Below are positions 22,414-33,789 of a stretch of DNA of 64,000 nucleotides, piece by piece. The stretch's first letter is position 1. Each line of letters starts with the position of its first letter. The translations under genes and the position numbers were made by a program. The notes under the pieces were generated by a model, which did not search any database, had not been told where the DNA came from, and worked only from the letters and a program-made list of their open reading frames with translations. Origin of the DNA: Plotosus lineatus (Eukaryota > Chordata > Actinopteri > Siluriformes > Plotosidae); NCBI GenBank assembly GCA_024760905.1, contig CM045745.1:9600282-9664281 (forward strand). The letters run 5' to 3'.

Positions 22414-24058
22414 TGGTAAAAAAAATAAAAAAAATTTGTAAGTCATTTTGAGTTTAGCGCGCTCTCTGTAGTACGAGATGTTCTTACGTAGACGTAATAC
22501 GCTACTTACGCATGACGCTGCGTCCATTGTTTACATGGCGCTGCGTCATTCATTGTTTACAAACGATAAACTGAACTCGCCCTGCTCCTTCCCAGTTCAC
22601 CATGTGTTACCCTTGTGTTAAGACATCATCTCTGTGATCTTTGTTTACACTGTTTTGTGTACAGACGCTCCCCAATTTACATTCATTTGTTTTACGTATT
22701 TTTCGATTTTATGTTTTTTAAAAAAATAATAAATAAAAAAATTATGTCAAATTTTGAGTTTAGCGTGCTCTCTGTAATACAAGACGTACCTACGTAGTAC
22801 GCTGACGTAATACGCTACTTCTGCGTGACGCTGCATCCATTGTTTACAAACGATAGACTGAACGTGCCCTGCTTCTTCCCGGTTCACTGCGTGTTACCCT
22901 TGTGTTACGATGTCGTCTCTGTGATCTTTGTGTTTACACTGTTTTGCGGACTTTTGTAACCCTAAGCAAATATGGTTGGTCAGAAGCGTAAGCCTACTAG
23001 CATGGATGCAAGTTTTCCGGCATATACTGGAATTTCCGGTTTTCCCAAGACTGAATTAACTATCTGCTTGGATCGGCGCAATCTACCATGCATACTCAGT
23101 TAAGCAAAGAGAGTTGTAAAATGAATGTAAACCCGAATCCAGAAAAGAAAGAGAACTATCGGCTCTGCTGGTGATTCACATCAGTGCAGGCTGAGTACTA
23201 AACAAGTATTCAACGGCGCCCTGACTCATTTGAAAGACTGGAAGTCCAGATAACCTGCGCTTTGTCTCAAGCACAAGCAAGTGAACTACTTTCGGTGGAG
23301 CGCCTCACATATTGTAAGCGTTGATTTGCTGTTTTAAAGTGTAAAGTGACTTGGCTCAGCTTCATGTAAAGTGACTCGGCTCAATGCAAATTTGCAGTGT
23401 GTTGTGTTTAAAATTATGTGAATGGTTATATTTGATTCTGTATTTGATATTTGATGAGTGAAATTGATTAAAATGTATCTATTTGAAATTATTTTGTTTG
23501 AATTTAATTTATTTGAAATTAATGTTGATATTATTTGATATATTTGATATTATTTTACAATGTTATGTTTATAATAATTGATTTAGGGTTGTTTTATGAG
23601 ATACAGTAATGGTGTTTATGGATGTATAGTACAGTATGAACGTCATACGTCACTGGAACGTACAGTAACAACTTCCAGTTTTTTTCACCTTACGTTCGGC
23701 CATCGAGAACTGAACTAAAACGTAAGTTGGGGAGCGTCTGTATTTGTAACCCTAAGCAAATATGGTTGTTCAGAAGCGTAAGCCTGCTAGTGAAAGTGGT
23801 AACCAGAATCAGTGGTAATAAGTGAATTTGATTAAAATTTATTTATTTGAAATTATATTTAATTTATTTGAAATTAATGTTTTTATTTTACAATGTTATG
23901 TTTATAATAATTGATTTAGGGGTATTTTATGAGATACAGTAATGGTATTTATGGATGTATAGTACAGTATGAACGGTCGTACGTCACTGGAACATACAGT
24001 AACAACTTATGTTTTTTTTGTCCGAAACGTAACTAAAACGTAAGTCAAGGAGCGTCTG
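22344..24058 (+). mobile_element. Family 1 Tigger-like element, outer copy of a self-nest
   Basis: Starts CAGACGC after TA at 22342-22343 and ends GGAGCGTCTG before TA at 24059-24060. Its body is interrupted at 22662-23740 by another copy. The reading MVVQKRKPASESGNQNQW at 23762 parallels the N-terminus in the inner copy, suggesting a transposase start. Confidence 0.82.
22662..23740 (+). mobile_element. Family 1 Tigger-like element, inner copy
   Basis: Ends CAGACGCTCCCCAATTTAC and GTTGGGGAGCGTCTG, flanked by TA on both sides (22660-22661, 23741-23742). Contains ATG at 22972 reading MVGQKRKPTSMDASFPAYTG, a Tigger-like basic N-terminus, open for 43 codons only. Confidence 0.85.
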
Positions 24059-25308
24059 TACTGCTCTCAGATGCTGTCCACTGTCCACCACCGCCGACAC
24101 TTTTTGGTAACCCTCTAGCCGTAGGATTTACTTTATACTCATGCTGAGTAATCCCTGCAGCATGGCCTACCATCTGAGCAAAAACTGGGTTACGTTGACC
24201 TATTTTTCAAGATCACAGAGGTCAATTCAACAAAACTGGCTGTTTATACTCTAGCGGCTGCAGTTGACCATGTAGGGGATACACCTAATGTTCTGGCACA
24301 AGAACGCATTGCATTTTTAATGCATTTTTATATTTACCTCCTTATTTTAAATTGATTAATCTAAAGTCAGTATTTGTACAGAAAGCCTCTTATTTAAAGG
24401 TAAAGTGCTACTTTTACTTGCTGTTCAGGGCACAATACTGTTAGCAGGCTGAAATTGGGATTGTTGAGCTTGTAGTCTTGAATTTACATGTGGGAGTTCC
24501 GAGTTGACGGGGGTGCTTTTCTATTTTTTCAGCCTGGTTGGAAATAATTCATCCTGTTAGAGGTTTTTTACAGGAAAACATTGACTAACAAAATAGAGCC
24601 ATGACATTTAGGTAGACTGTCATGTCAATCTTGACCTAAGACCTCCCTCAGTGTGCTCACGCCTAGATCTCAAATAGTTGAATTAACTTTATAGTAGATG
24701 ACGGAAGACAATTTTTTGACAATCAACCTGCACTGTGATGATTCCATCAGAATATGTGAGAGCCGAATAGGGTACCTTGTGTCCCAGGAGTGCGTGGCTG
24801 TTGAAATTAATCATGGGCCGAGCACCAGGTCATTTCAACCGTTAATGCATTTGTGAGGTAAACATGACTTACTGAATGGTACACGAAATATTTAGAGGTA
24901 AAAATGTACAGTAACTGCAACTCGTATATCACAGCTCAGAGACACTCATGATTGGCTGGTGATCGCTGTGAGTGAGAGGGAGGTGAGTGTACGCTATCCC
25001 ATCTTTTCGTGAGAGTTCAGCCAATTAGCTCACATTGAGTCCTGATCACGGATGGCGATAGCATTAACCCGGATTCGAACTTGGGTGATCTCTGGATTAA
25101 ATTTTTATTGCTGCAGTACAGGACTCAAGCTTTGCTTTCACACGTTTTTGTTTTTTTTTTGTTTTGTTTTTTGTTTTATTTTTTTAGACTGTCTTGGGGA
25201 AAATGTATTATTGTTAATTTTTGTCGGACCAATACTTGCTACCCAGTAATGCATACTGACGTCATACATTTCTGAAATTGTCCCATGAATCTTATTTCCA
25301 TCTCTCAG
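24059..25308. other. Intron, nothing recognised
   Basis: About 1.2 kb of FOCAD intron with no repeat ends, coding homology or RNA structure that I can name. Confidence 0.6.
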
Positions 25309-25386
25309 GGCTGTCCGACTATGCAGAGATTGGCAGCTCTGAATGGAGCGATTGCACTTGTGGGATCGGAGACTGCTTTCCTTCAG
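25309..25386 (+). CDS. FOCAD: FOCAD exon 11 of window
   Basis: Twenty-six codons, phase 0 to 0. The peptide includes MQRLAALNGAIALVGSETAF. Acceptor TTCCATCTCTCAG, donor CAG|GTAGGT. The preceding 3-kb intron is mostly family 1 transposon plus about 1.2 kb that I cannot assign. Confidence 0.93.
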
Positions 25387-25862
25387 GTAGGTCTTCTCAG
25401 AATAGCTCTGTCTGAAGAATTCCATCATATTACTCTCACTCCAGCCGAAACTGATCTCCGATGTTACCTGCTTGTGGTTAACAATCTCAGCCCGGTTCAG
25501 GTATGGACTGCTGGTTTGCGTTGTTCATACACGTGCAGAAAATACCTGCATGAAGACCATTCGAGCTGCCCTCGGTGTAGCTTTGAGAAGCACGCCGCAA
25601 TTCTTTGATTTCTTTTATTTATTGACCAAAAGCATCACTTCCAAATGCCTGGCTTTTCAAGCCAAGGCTCTGAATGTGCGTCTAAATACCACTTTACTAC
25701 TGGCTCATTTGCTCTTTCAACCCCAGGTCCATGATCAACAGTTTCAGTCATCCCAGTCTGAAATGCCAGTGTCATATGACTGTTGCCCTTTTTAAAACGC
25801 ACACCTGTGCCAGCTTAGTCGTTGTGTAGCAAATTATACTCCTCAGTGCCCACCCACTTTAT

Positions 25863-25931
<69 letters not shown>
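25863..25931. repeat. (CA)n microsatellite
   Basis: About 34 uninterrupted CA units in the FOCAD exon 11-12 intron. Confidence 0.97.
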
Positions 25932-25934
<3 letters not shown>

Positions 25935-26639
25935 CTGTCTCGCCATTTAAATGCAAAATGCCACCATACTTGGATGGCAGCCAGGAAGTCTCCATAGTAA
26001 CGGCAGAACTTGACAACGGGAGTGAGGCAAGGATTTTTCTCTCGACGCTGAACGAAATCCTTGTGGATGTGTCTGATTACACCGCCCTCCCAAATGATGA
26101 AAAGATGCACTTAAATGAGACCCTGAATTACTTCAGGCATAAGCGTGTCTTCCAAATACATCTCGATTAATTCAAATCTCAGACCTGCACTTATCATTTA
26201 GGGTAAAACCTGGAAGTGACAGATCATTGTTTGGGTGTGATTGCAGTGAGCTGGTGAGCTGTGTGTGTGCGTGCGCGCGCGTGCACAGATGCATGTGTGC
26301 TTGGGCACAGCTTAATGGAATCCAGCTGCCAGTTAGGGCTTTTTAAACCCTGCCTTTATGAACAGTAAGCCTGTCAGACTGATATTTTCAGAAACCTAGC
26401 AGCATTTCCTGCTGTCACAAAAGAGACGAAAATAATAAATGAAATGACCCTGTAGGAACACCAGTCACTTCTCCGAGATTGCTCTACATCTTAGTCTTAG
26501 TTAGTCTTTTGCTAGCAGTATTACTATGTGCTCGCTTTCAAGAAATATAAAGGTCACTGACTTCTCAGTATTGGTTATATATGTACAGAAAAATGTGTGT
26601 ATATCGGTTTAAGTGATCTTGATTTACTATATTAATCCG

Positions 26640-26680
26640 GTAAGGGAACTTATTTCCTCTGAATTTAACCCATCTAAAGT

Positions 26681-26718
<38 letters not shown>

Positions 26719-26937
26719 GCGCATGCACACTCGGAGCAGTGGGCTGCCGCACACATTGGGGTGCCCAGGGAGTAGTTGGGGGTTAGGGTCAAGGGCACTT
26801 CAGCCACGATGTGGAGGAAGGGAAGATGCAGCTCACTCCCCCACCACCACGCATTTTTCCTGCTGGTTTGGTAATCGAGCCAGTTACCTTTCGGTCCTAA
26901 AGCTGCTCGTCTAACCTTTAAGCTACGGCTACCCCTC
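26640..26937 (-). mobile_element. SINE-C (tRNA-derived), reverse
   Basis: Plus-strand landmarks AATTTAACCCATCTAAAGTA, (CA)n, TTGGGGTGCCCAGGGAGTAG, TGGTAATCGAGCCAGTTACC and TAACCTTTAAGCTACGGCTA, the last two being B- and A-box complements. A widespread fish SINE type. Confidence 0.78.
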
Positions 26938-27044
26938 AGTGGTTAATGATGGTTAATGCTCAGTAGTCTGTATATCCTTGGGAGCTTTTTAAAAATCCTT
27001 TGCTTCATTTTCTTCTACTTTTCTTTTATTTCTATTTCTCACAG

Positions 27045-27116
27045 GTCAAGAGCGAAGCAGAGCAGTCGCCCCAGCAACAGAACTACCTGAATGAGGTCAT
27101 AAGGTCCATTACGCAG
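27045..27116 (+). CDS. FOCAD: FOCAD exon 12 of window
   Basis: Twenty-four codons, phase 0 to 0. It reads VKSEAEQSPQQQNYLNEVIR then SITQ, matching the focadhesin LKSEA...NEVIRT segment. Acceptor TATTTCTCACAG, donor CAG|GTGAGC. Separated from exon 13 by a 78-bp intron. Confidence 0.92.
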
Positions 27117-27194
27117 GTGAGCTGCTTCACAGTCCTTGCATTCTGTCTAGTTACCTATTTCTTGATGTAATTGTTTCGTGCTCTTGTTGCCCAG

Positions 27195-27297
27195 ATCATC
27201 TCTTTTTCAGGAACAGTAGGTCTGCAGTCTAATGGAGCTTGTTTGGTGGCTCATCTATATTTGACTCACATGTCTAGCAGCCACAGTAGAACTGCAG
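27195..27297 (+). CDS. FOCAD: FOCAD exon 13 of window
   Basis: 103 nt, phase 0 to 1. The peptide includes SFSGTVGLQSNGACLVAHLY. Acceptor CTTGTTGCCCAG, donor GCAG|GTGAGT. The following intron holds a SINE-C copy and the Tc1 element. Confidence 0.92.
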
Positions 27298-27454
27298 GTG
27301 AGTGGGTTTTATGTTAGGGGTTCACAAAATGTTGGCAGCCACTGACCCTTTTGAGACAAATTCCAGGGTTTTCCTCCTTTATCACGGCTCAGATTTGTTT
27401 TATGAGGTTTGTTTTGCTGTTCATATAAAAGACTGATTATTTTAATATGTACAC

Positions 27455-27516
27455 TAGTGATGGATATTCTGCCACAAGGGAAATTATTGCTTCTGCATTT
27501 AACCCATCTGAAGTGA

Positions 27517-27586
<70 letters not shown>

Positions 27587-27793
27587 ACAGTGAGTGCAAG
27601 CATACTCGGAGCAGTAGACTGCCACACATTGGGGTGCCTGGAGAGCAGTGATGCGTTAGGTGCCTTGCTCAAGAGCACTTCAGCCATGTATGCGGAGGAA
27701 GCCACACATTTTCTCTACTGGTTTAGGAATTGAACCAGCGATCTTTCGATCCCAAAGCAGCTTCTCTAACCATTAGGCTACGGCCGCCCCAGT
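27455..27793 (-). mobile_element. SINE-C, reverse
   Basis: Same order: ATTTAACCCATCTGAAGTGA, a 60-bp (CA)n, ACACATTGGGGTGCCTGGAG, GGAATTGAACCAGCGATCTT and TAACCATTAGGCTACGGCCG. Confidence 0.82.
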
Positions 27794-28097
27794 GAGAATT
27801 ATTCATTTTTATCCATCCGTCCGTAGTAATGTAAATTCTGAGCCACAGCTCAGGAACAGTTTGAGATTTCATCATCAAGCTTGACAGTTATTTCTTCTAG
27901 GCAGTTGTAGTTGTGCCTGTTGATAATCCTCTTCATCTTCTGCTTGGTCCGAGGTAGGGTCACAGCGGCAATAGCCTCCAGCATGTTCTGTGCCTGTAGA
28001 TGCTTTCTGGTTGCTGCAGTTTATATTTTCTAACATTTGGAGACTGGGAGTAGTGTCTCTTGATATGTTTTTATTTTTATGTATATGTATGTGTGTG

Positions 28098-28138
28098 TGT
28101 CTATCTATCTATCTATATATATATATATATATATATAT
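28098..28138. repeat. (CTAT)n(TA)n microsatellite
   Basis: Occupies the position where the 5' part of the Tc1 element should be. Confidence 0.93.
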
Positions 28139-29176
28139 CCCTTGGGGGACCTGTGGAAGCAGTGGACTGAGTCTGGAGTAGAAACATCCAGTGCCACCGT
28201 GTACAGGTGTGTGCAGAAAATGGGCTACAGGTGCCGCATTCCCCAGGTCAAACCACTTTTGAACCAGAAACAGCAGCAGAAGCACCTGACCTGGGCTACA
28301 GAGAAGCAGCACTGGACTGTTGCTCAGTGGTCCAAAGTACTTTTTTCGGATGAAAGCAAATTTTGCATGTCATTCAGAAATCAAGATGGCAGAGTCTGGA
28401 GGAAGACTGGGGAGAAGGAAATGCCAAAATGCCTGAAGTCCAGTGTGAAGTACCCACAGTCAGTGCTGGTCTGGGGAGCCATGTCAGCTGCTGGTGTTGG
28501 TCCACTGTGTTTTATCAAGGGCAGGGACAATGCAGCTCGCTATCAGGAGATTTTGGAGCACTTCATGCTTCCATCTACTGAAAAGCTTGATGGAGATGAA
28601 GATTTCATTTTTCAGCACGACCTGGCACCTGCTCACAGTGCCAAAACCACTGCTAAATGGTTTACTGACCATGGTATTACTGGGCTCAATTGGCCTGCCA
28701 ACTCTCCTGACCTGAAGCCCATAGAGAATCTGTGGGACATTGTGAAGAGAAAGTTGAGAGACACCAGACCCAACACTGTGGATGAGCTTATCGAAGCATC
28801 CTGGGCCTCCATAAAACCTCAGCAGTACCACAGGCTGATTGCCTCCATGCCACGCCGCATTGAAGCAGTCATTTCTGCAAAAGGATTCCCGACCAAGTAT
28901 TGAGTGCATAACTCAACATAATTATTTGAAGGTTGAATTTTTGTATTAAAAACACTTTTTTTATTGGTCGGATGAAAATGCAAATTTTTTGAGATAGGAT
29001 TTTTGTTTTTTCTTTACTTTTTTGTCAAAATTATCAATATTAAAACAATAAAAGGCTTGAACTGCTTCAGTTGTGTGTAATGAGTCTTAAAATATATGAA
29101 AGTCTAATGTTTATCAGTACATTACAGAAAATAATGAACTTTATCACAATATGCTAATTTTTTGAGAAGGACCTGT
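28139..29176 (+). mobile_element. Tc1-type transposon, 5' end missing
   Basis: A transposase frame of about 254 codons is open from about 28142 to TGA 28901-28903. The catalytic triad is intact: D of LFSDES at 28349, D of FQHDLAPAHS at 28619 and E of PIENLW at 28724, giving 34 residues between the last two (DD34E). The N-terminal paired-like DNA-binding region and the left inverted repeat are gone; a (CTAT)n(TA)n run replaces them. The right inverted repeat ends TTTGAGAAGGACCTGT at 29176. Lies in the FOCAD exon 13-14 intron, same strand. Confidence 0.93.
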
Positions 29177-29215
29177 GTGTGTGTGTGTATGTATGTATGT
29201 ATATATTCACATATA

Positions 29216-29885
29216 CAGTCGGCCCCCAATTTACGAAATTAATCCGTTCCAGAGCCCTTTTCGTATAGCGGGGATTTCATAAGTAGGTGTCGCATCTTAT
29301 ATGTTAAACGCCTAATTCGTTCCAAGGCTCCAGTCCTTGGACTGGAATAAACCCCATAAACCCTTTAAAAATGATAAAAGTACACCAATTTTGTATGAAA
29401 TATGTGTTAAAAGTAAAAGAAAATTATTTATTAAACCATTTTATTAACATATTTATTAATTAAACCATTATTAAACATTTTTATTAACACACACACCCCT
29501 GTCTCTCTCTTTCTCTCTCTTTCCCCCTCTCTCTCTCCCTCTCCTTCTCTCGCGCGCGCTGCGGGCCACACCCACAAGATGTGGAATTCAAAGCGCATTC
29601 CCTGCTTGACGAATTCAACTTTAATTTGATTCCTTGGGGGATCGGGATGCCAGATGAGCACAAATGTGCCCACATTTATTCAACATTTACTGAATTAAAA
29701 CAACTTAAAAAACTAAAAACTAAAGCGTGAAGCTTCCTTCGGTCTCTATCTGGGAGGCCAGCGGGGCGGGATGTTGAGAGACAGCCAATGAGAGAGCACT
29801 CGTGGTCGTGTGAAATTTTGATTGGCACGTTTGAATTTTGAATTTCTTTTCATAAGAGGGGGTTGTTTCGTATCTTGGGGACTCG
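29216..29885. mobile_element. Family 2b element, right end lost
   Basis: Starts CAGTCGGCCCCCAATTTACG after TA. Interior includes a (TC)n run at 29490-29550 and GATGTGGAATTCAAAGCGCA, complementary to the block repeated at 52617. Right inverted repeat replaced by a T run. Confidence 0.75.
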
Positions 29886-30125
29886 TATCTTTTTTTTTTT
29901 TTGAGTTAGTGAGATGTTGCTTTTCTTCTATGTGCCTAAAGGCGGTGCACTATATACTGTTCACACAGTGGCTGAAAACATGCATCCTGTGTTAAGAAAA
30001 CCGCAGCATCAGCATATTCATACTGTACATAAGATGACTAATCTTTCATAAGGCAGGGCAATCTCACCTTCAGGAATATGCCATAATGCTTTCTTTTTGT
30101 TATTTGCTTGCTCTGTCTTCCTCAG

Positions 30126-30206
30126 TGCCCCAAGACTTTAGCTATCTCCCAGAAAAAAGTATCCTCAGAGCATCAGTGCTGTACATAACTGAAGCTGGAA
30201 GGAAAG
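30126..30206 (+). CDS. FOCAD: FOCAD exon 14 of window
   Basis: 81 nt, phase 1 to 1. The peptide is PQDFSYLPEKSILRASVLYI then TEAGRK. Acceptor TGTCTTCCTCAG, donor AAAG|GTATTA. It matches the focadhesin segment DYSYLPE. Confidence 0.92.
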
Positions 30207-30344
30207 GTATTATATAATTCTTGTAATATATTTTATAATGCTTTATAATTCTCAGGAATCCTGAAATATAGACATTGTTGGCTTTACATTTCTCAAACTG
30301 CCTCCTGTTTAACATTTTTAAAAATGTATTTATTTTGGCTATAG

Positions 30345-30473
30345 GACCTGAGGCGATTACCTCCGAGATGATAAAAGTAGTCCTGGCTCCTCTAGCCACT
30401 GTGGGCAATAGCTTCCAATATCCACCTGTAAACTGGAGCATCGTGCTCTCACCTATGATGAGGCTCAACTTTG
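30345..30473 (+). CDS. FOCAD: FOCAD exon 15 of window
   Basis: 129 nt, phase 1 to 1. The peptide includes LAPLATVGNSFQYPPVNW and ends LSPMMRLNF. Acceptor TTTTGGCTATAG, donor TTTG|GTAAAT. One of the most conserved segments of the family. Confidence 0.94.
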
Positions 30474-30824
30474 GTAAATGTCCTTGTTCTTGCGTGTTCT
30501 TCGTCTCTGAACGAGACAACAGTCTGTTCCAGACTGATTTTTTTTGTTTGTTTCTTGTAAGCTGTTTGTGTTATACTGTAAAATGACCAGCAATAGGTAT
30601 AACAGGTATATCATAAGCTGAAGGGTATCAGTCGGTCCCATTAACATACATTTGAAAATGAGTTGACCCTGCATATTATGCTACGACCTCTATTTCTACC
30701 ACTAACAATAATTATAATATCTCCTTTTCAAGACAAATAAACGCCATATGGTAATTCTTATCAGTATATTTATCGAGCTGACACATGACGACAGTGTGTG
30801 CTTGCTGTCCTGTGCCTTCTGTAG

Positions 30825-30940
30825 GTGAAGAAGTTCAGCGTCACTGCTTGGAGCTGGCCGCCAATCAAGCCCAGACTTCCTCCAGTGCCTCACTTTTCCT
30901 GGGTGTGTGGCTTGCACCTCCTCTGGTTCACAGCCTTAGT
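30825..30940 (+). CDS. FOCAD: FOCAD exon 16 of window
   Basis: 116 nt, phase 1 to 0. The peptide reads GEEVQRHCLELAANQAQTSS then ASLFLGVWLAPPLVHSLS. Acceptor GCCTTCTGTAG, donor AGT|GTGAGT. Confidence 0.93.
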
Positions 30941-31067
30941 GTGAGTGATCACAAGCATGGACATGCATGCAGAACATATGCAGAGAACTTGTATCGACAT
31001 GCTGTAATGGTTTATGGAAACTTTTCAGTAAGGCACATTCATTCACACATCTCTATTCTTTGTTTAG

Positions 31068-31328
31068 CAAAGCACCAGAGCTGCCCTGTACGAAAGCCTG
31101 TGCTTCTGGATGAAGCATGTAGCGGATGATAAGCTGCAGGTGTATGTGGAGAGCTTGACCTTGCAGCAGTTTAATCCAGAGCACCGAGCTCAGCGTCTTT
31201 CGCTCTGCCTCTCCATCTTGCGTGGGTTTGCTAAAGCTATGGCGCTACCCAACCCTGCCCAGAACTGCTGGACTATCCTGTGTTCCACCACCGAGAAGAT
31301 TTTTCACCTTTTACCTGGTCACATACAG
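31068..31328 (+). CDS. FOCAD: FOCAD exon 17 of window (longest)
   Basis: Eighty-seven codons, phase 0 to 0, the longest exon of the gene in this window. The peptide includes ALYESLCFWMKHVADDKLQV and GFAKAMALPNPAQNCWTIL. Acceptor TTTGTTTAG, donor CAG|GTAAGT. Hydrophobic helices alternate with short charged turns, as expected of a helical-repeat protein. Confidence 0.94.
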
Positions 31329-31429
31329 GTAAGTATGACCTGCTGGAGGCAACTGATTTGAACTGATAGTTCGGGTGTAAATTATAAATATTTAGGCACC
31401 GCCTAAAAGCTGAGCTCCCAAAAAAATTA

Positions 31430-31854
31430 CCGTAATTTCCAGACTATTTGAGCACTCCTGAATATAAGCCACACCAACTAAATTTAAAAGGGGGGGGGTA
31501 ATTTGTACATATCAGGGATCCCAGACCTCCGCTATTTAGCGGAGTTCCACTATTTTTTTCTCGCCAAAGTGATCATTATTTCTAATATATATCCCTTTGA
31601 CCGCCAGCTTAAATATTTCCTCTATTTCTGAACCCGTTTCCTCTTTTTTTCTCAACCTCGCTGGGATCCCTGACATATATAGGCCGCATCTCTTTATAAG
31701 TCGTAAATAGCTGTCTTGCTCTTGTGCTTCCTGCTAGAGCACCCCCTGGAGGCTGTTAATCCGTAAAAAAATTTGATAGATTAGCCGCATCATTGTTTGA
31801 GCCACAGGGTTTAAAGCGTGTGAAAAAGTAGTGGCTTATAGTCCGGAAATTACG
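31430..31854. mobile_element. Family 5 element, host of a nested element
   Basis: Ends CCGTAATTTCCAGACTATT and ATAGTCCGGAAATTACG. Split by a 160-bp element at 31513-31672; the 14698 copy shows the empty site. Confidence 0.82.
31513..31672. mobile_element. 160-bp inverted-repeat element with 6-bp duplication
   Basis: Perfect 12-bp ends CAGGGATCCCAG / CTGGGATCCCTG, flanked by ACATAT on both sides (31507-31512, 31673-31678). The empty site is seen in the related family 5 copy (GTACATATATGGGCC near 14778). Too short to code. Confidence 0.8.
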
Positions 31855-32025
31855 TTAACTTCTCTTAATAAAAGGTTTCAACGTGAATTTGGTTTATTAA
31901 CGTCATCGGTGACAAAGTCATGACCTCAAACTACCAATTTCTTTCAAGTATAGCGCTCTGCTATAAGTAAACAAGTATTTTGGTTTGACTTTGCTGATGG
32001 TTTTGTGTTGCTTAACCTTGTTTAG

Positions 32026-32115
32026 GCACATGAAGTTGATCTTTATGAAGGAATCTGTTCCTGTTTGTCAGAAATGAGCGACATGGAGATAGACAGGATC
32101 GTCAAAGTCACTGAG
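32026..32115 (+). CDS. FOCAD: FOCAD exon 18 of window
   Basis: Thirty codons, phase 0 to 0: AHEVDLYEGICSCLSEMSDM then EIDRIVKVTE. Acceptor ACCTTGTTTAG, donor GAG|GTACAA. Matches the acidic focadhesin segment LEMTDDD. Confidence 0.93.
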
Positions 32116-32330
32116 GTACAAAGTAAAGCACATAACATCAATGCGTTTTAAGCACCAATGAAAGTCATTTATTCCACTCGTGCACTGTTTACAAACTTTA
32201 CCATTTCCTCTGCTTTAGTCCAGCTGAATCTGGAGATTAAATGACTGGTAACTCTGTATTGAGTAGTATGTAAAGCGGTGGAACAGACAGGGATAACACT
32301 GTTTTATTCGTGCTGTGCTGCCCTCTCCAG

Positions 32331-32508
32331 GACAATGTGGAGAAGACCGCCTTTATTTTGTCCTACTTGAGTTCAAAAGGCAGAATTCCACTCCTGGGCC
32401 TCAATGATGTCATCAGTACCATTTTACAGAAGGGCAAACCAGAGCAAAGCAGCTGGCTGCTAATGCAGTGCTTTTACCAGTCACGTCTGGCCTCTAACCC
32501 CAACACAG
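32331..32508 (+). CDS. FOCAD: FOCAD exon 19 of window, GC donor
   Basis: 178 nt, phase 0 to 1. The peptide starts DNVEKTAFILSYLSSKGRIP and ends YQSRLASNPNT. Acceptor CCCTCTCCAG. The donor is ACAG|GCAAGC, a GC splice site. Phase 1 is needed to join GTGTGGCC in exon 20; extending to the next GT would leave the wrong phase. Confidence 0.93.
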
Positions 32509-32806
32509 GCAAGCTAAATATTGACACCGTAGTGTTTATAGAAAGTCCATATATTCTGAGAGTTTACTTTTTTGTTTTGTTGTTGTTTACAGAAGCCAGA
32601 AGTGGATGTGCATTCATACATTTTTTCCCTCCTTAATTTTCTTGAGATGACAGGATAATCATGTCATTTCTTATTCCCCCACCCTGTGATTTCCAGTTAT
32701 GTATCTCAATTTCATGGGATGACAAATACTGGATTGTTTTCCTCTGATACCCACTTAATTTCATTGTACTTCTTATGATTTATTTTATTTATATGAGGCA
32801 TAGTTA

Positions 32807-33387
32807 CAGTGGTACATCACCTTACGAAATTAATCAGTTCAAGGGCCTTTTTTGTAACCAGGATTTTTTGTAAGTAGAACCACATTTTACAGGTAAAATA
32901 CGTGATTCTTACCAAGGCCCCCAATACTACCCTTTAAAAATTATAAAAGCATACCTTTTAAGGTACTTACTTCGTGCTGACCATGTCTTCTTAGCAGATT
33001 TATAATCTTACAAATGTTTATGCAAGGTTAAAAGCCTGAGTCAAAAAATAAAGTTGCAATGAGCACACTCAAAAAACTCATGAAACAAGCTGCTGCTCAA
33101 GGGAGCTGCGTCATCCCTCCTAGCCACTGGGAGGCCAGCGGGGCGGGATGTTGGGAGATAGCTAATGGGAGGGAGCTGTGTCGTCCCTCCTAGCCAATGG
33201 GAGGCCAGTGAGGTGGAATGTTAGGAGACAGCCAATGGGAGAGCAACTCGCGCTTTGTTTGAATGGCGTGTTTGGCGCGTTTCGTAAAGAGAACTTGTTT
33301 CGTATACAGAGAAAAAAATTTAAGAAAATGTTTTTCGTAAACTGGACTTTTTGTTTTGTGGGACTATCGTAAGGAGAGGGACCACTG
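32807..33387. mobile_element. Family 2 element
   Basis: Ends CAGTGGTACATCACCTTACG and GGAGAGGGACCACTG, TA flanks. Same interior as the 40647 copy, including two CCAATGGGAGGCCAG blocks. Confidence 0.87.
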
Positions 33388-33789
33388 TATTTCAGTCCAT
33401 GTCTGAATTTGACTGAAGAGAGCTGGACTGTATACCTGCTCCTCTGTCTCGATGTTGTTGCCTATTGTTCTCAAGTTCATTATGTTTTGTTCCTCTAGAT
33501 CTTAAATTAATGATATCATTAGCAAAGGAAAGCAGGAAAGTTTTGTCATATTGTGACTTTGAGCGATTTATCCAGTTATCTGGAGAAAACATCTTTTATC
33601 CTGAGAAAATGGCATAAATAACTTGATTATAGGAAAACAAATCAAATTAACTTGTTATCTTGAGAAAACAAAGAAACCTTTGATTTCACACGAAAATGAT
33701 AGTAATCCTGGCAATATGAAAATCAAAGTAAAAGAATCTAGAAATTACTTTCTTGTAAACATTGACAGTGGAGGAAACATCCACAGGTA

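Noticed and set aside
25958..26170. A 70-codon frame (MPPYLDGSQEVSIVTAELDN) in a FOCAD intron
   Set aside because: No match to focadhesin or any family I know, no suitable splice frame, and it follows a (CA)n run. Treated as chance.
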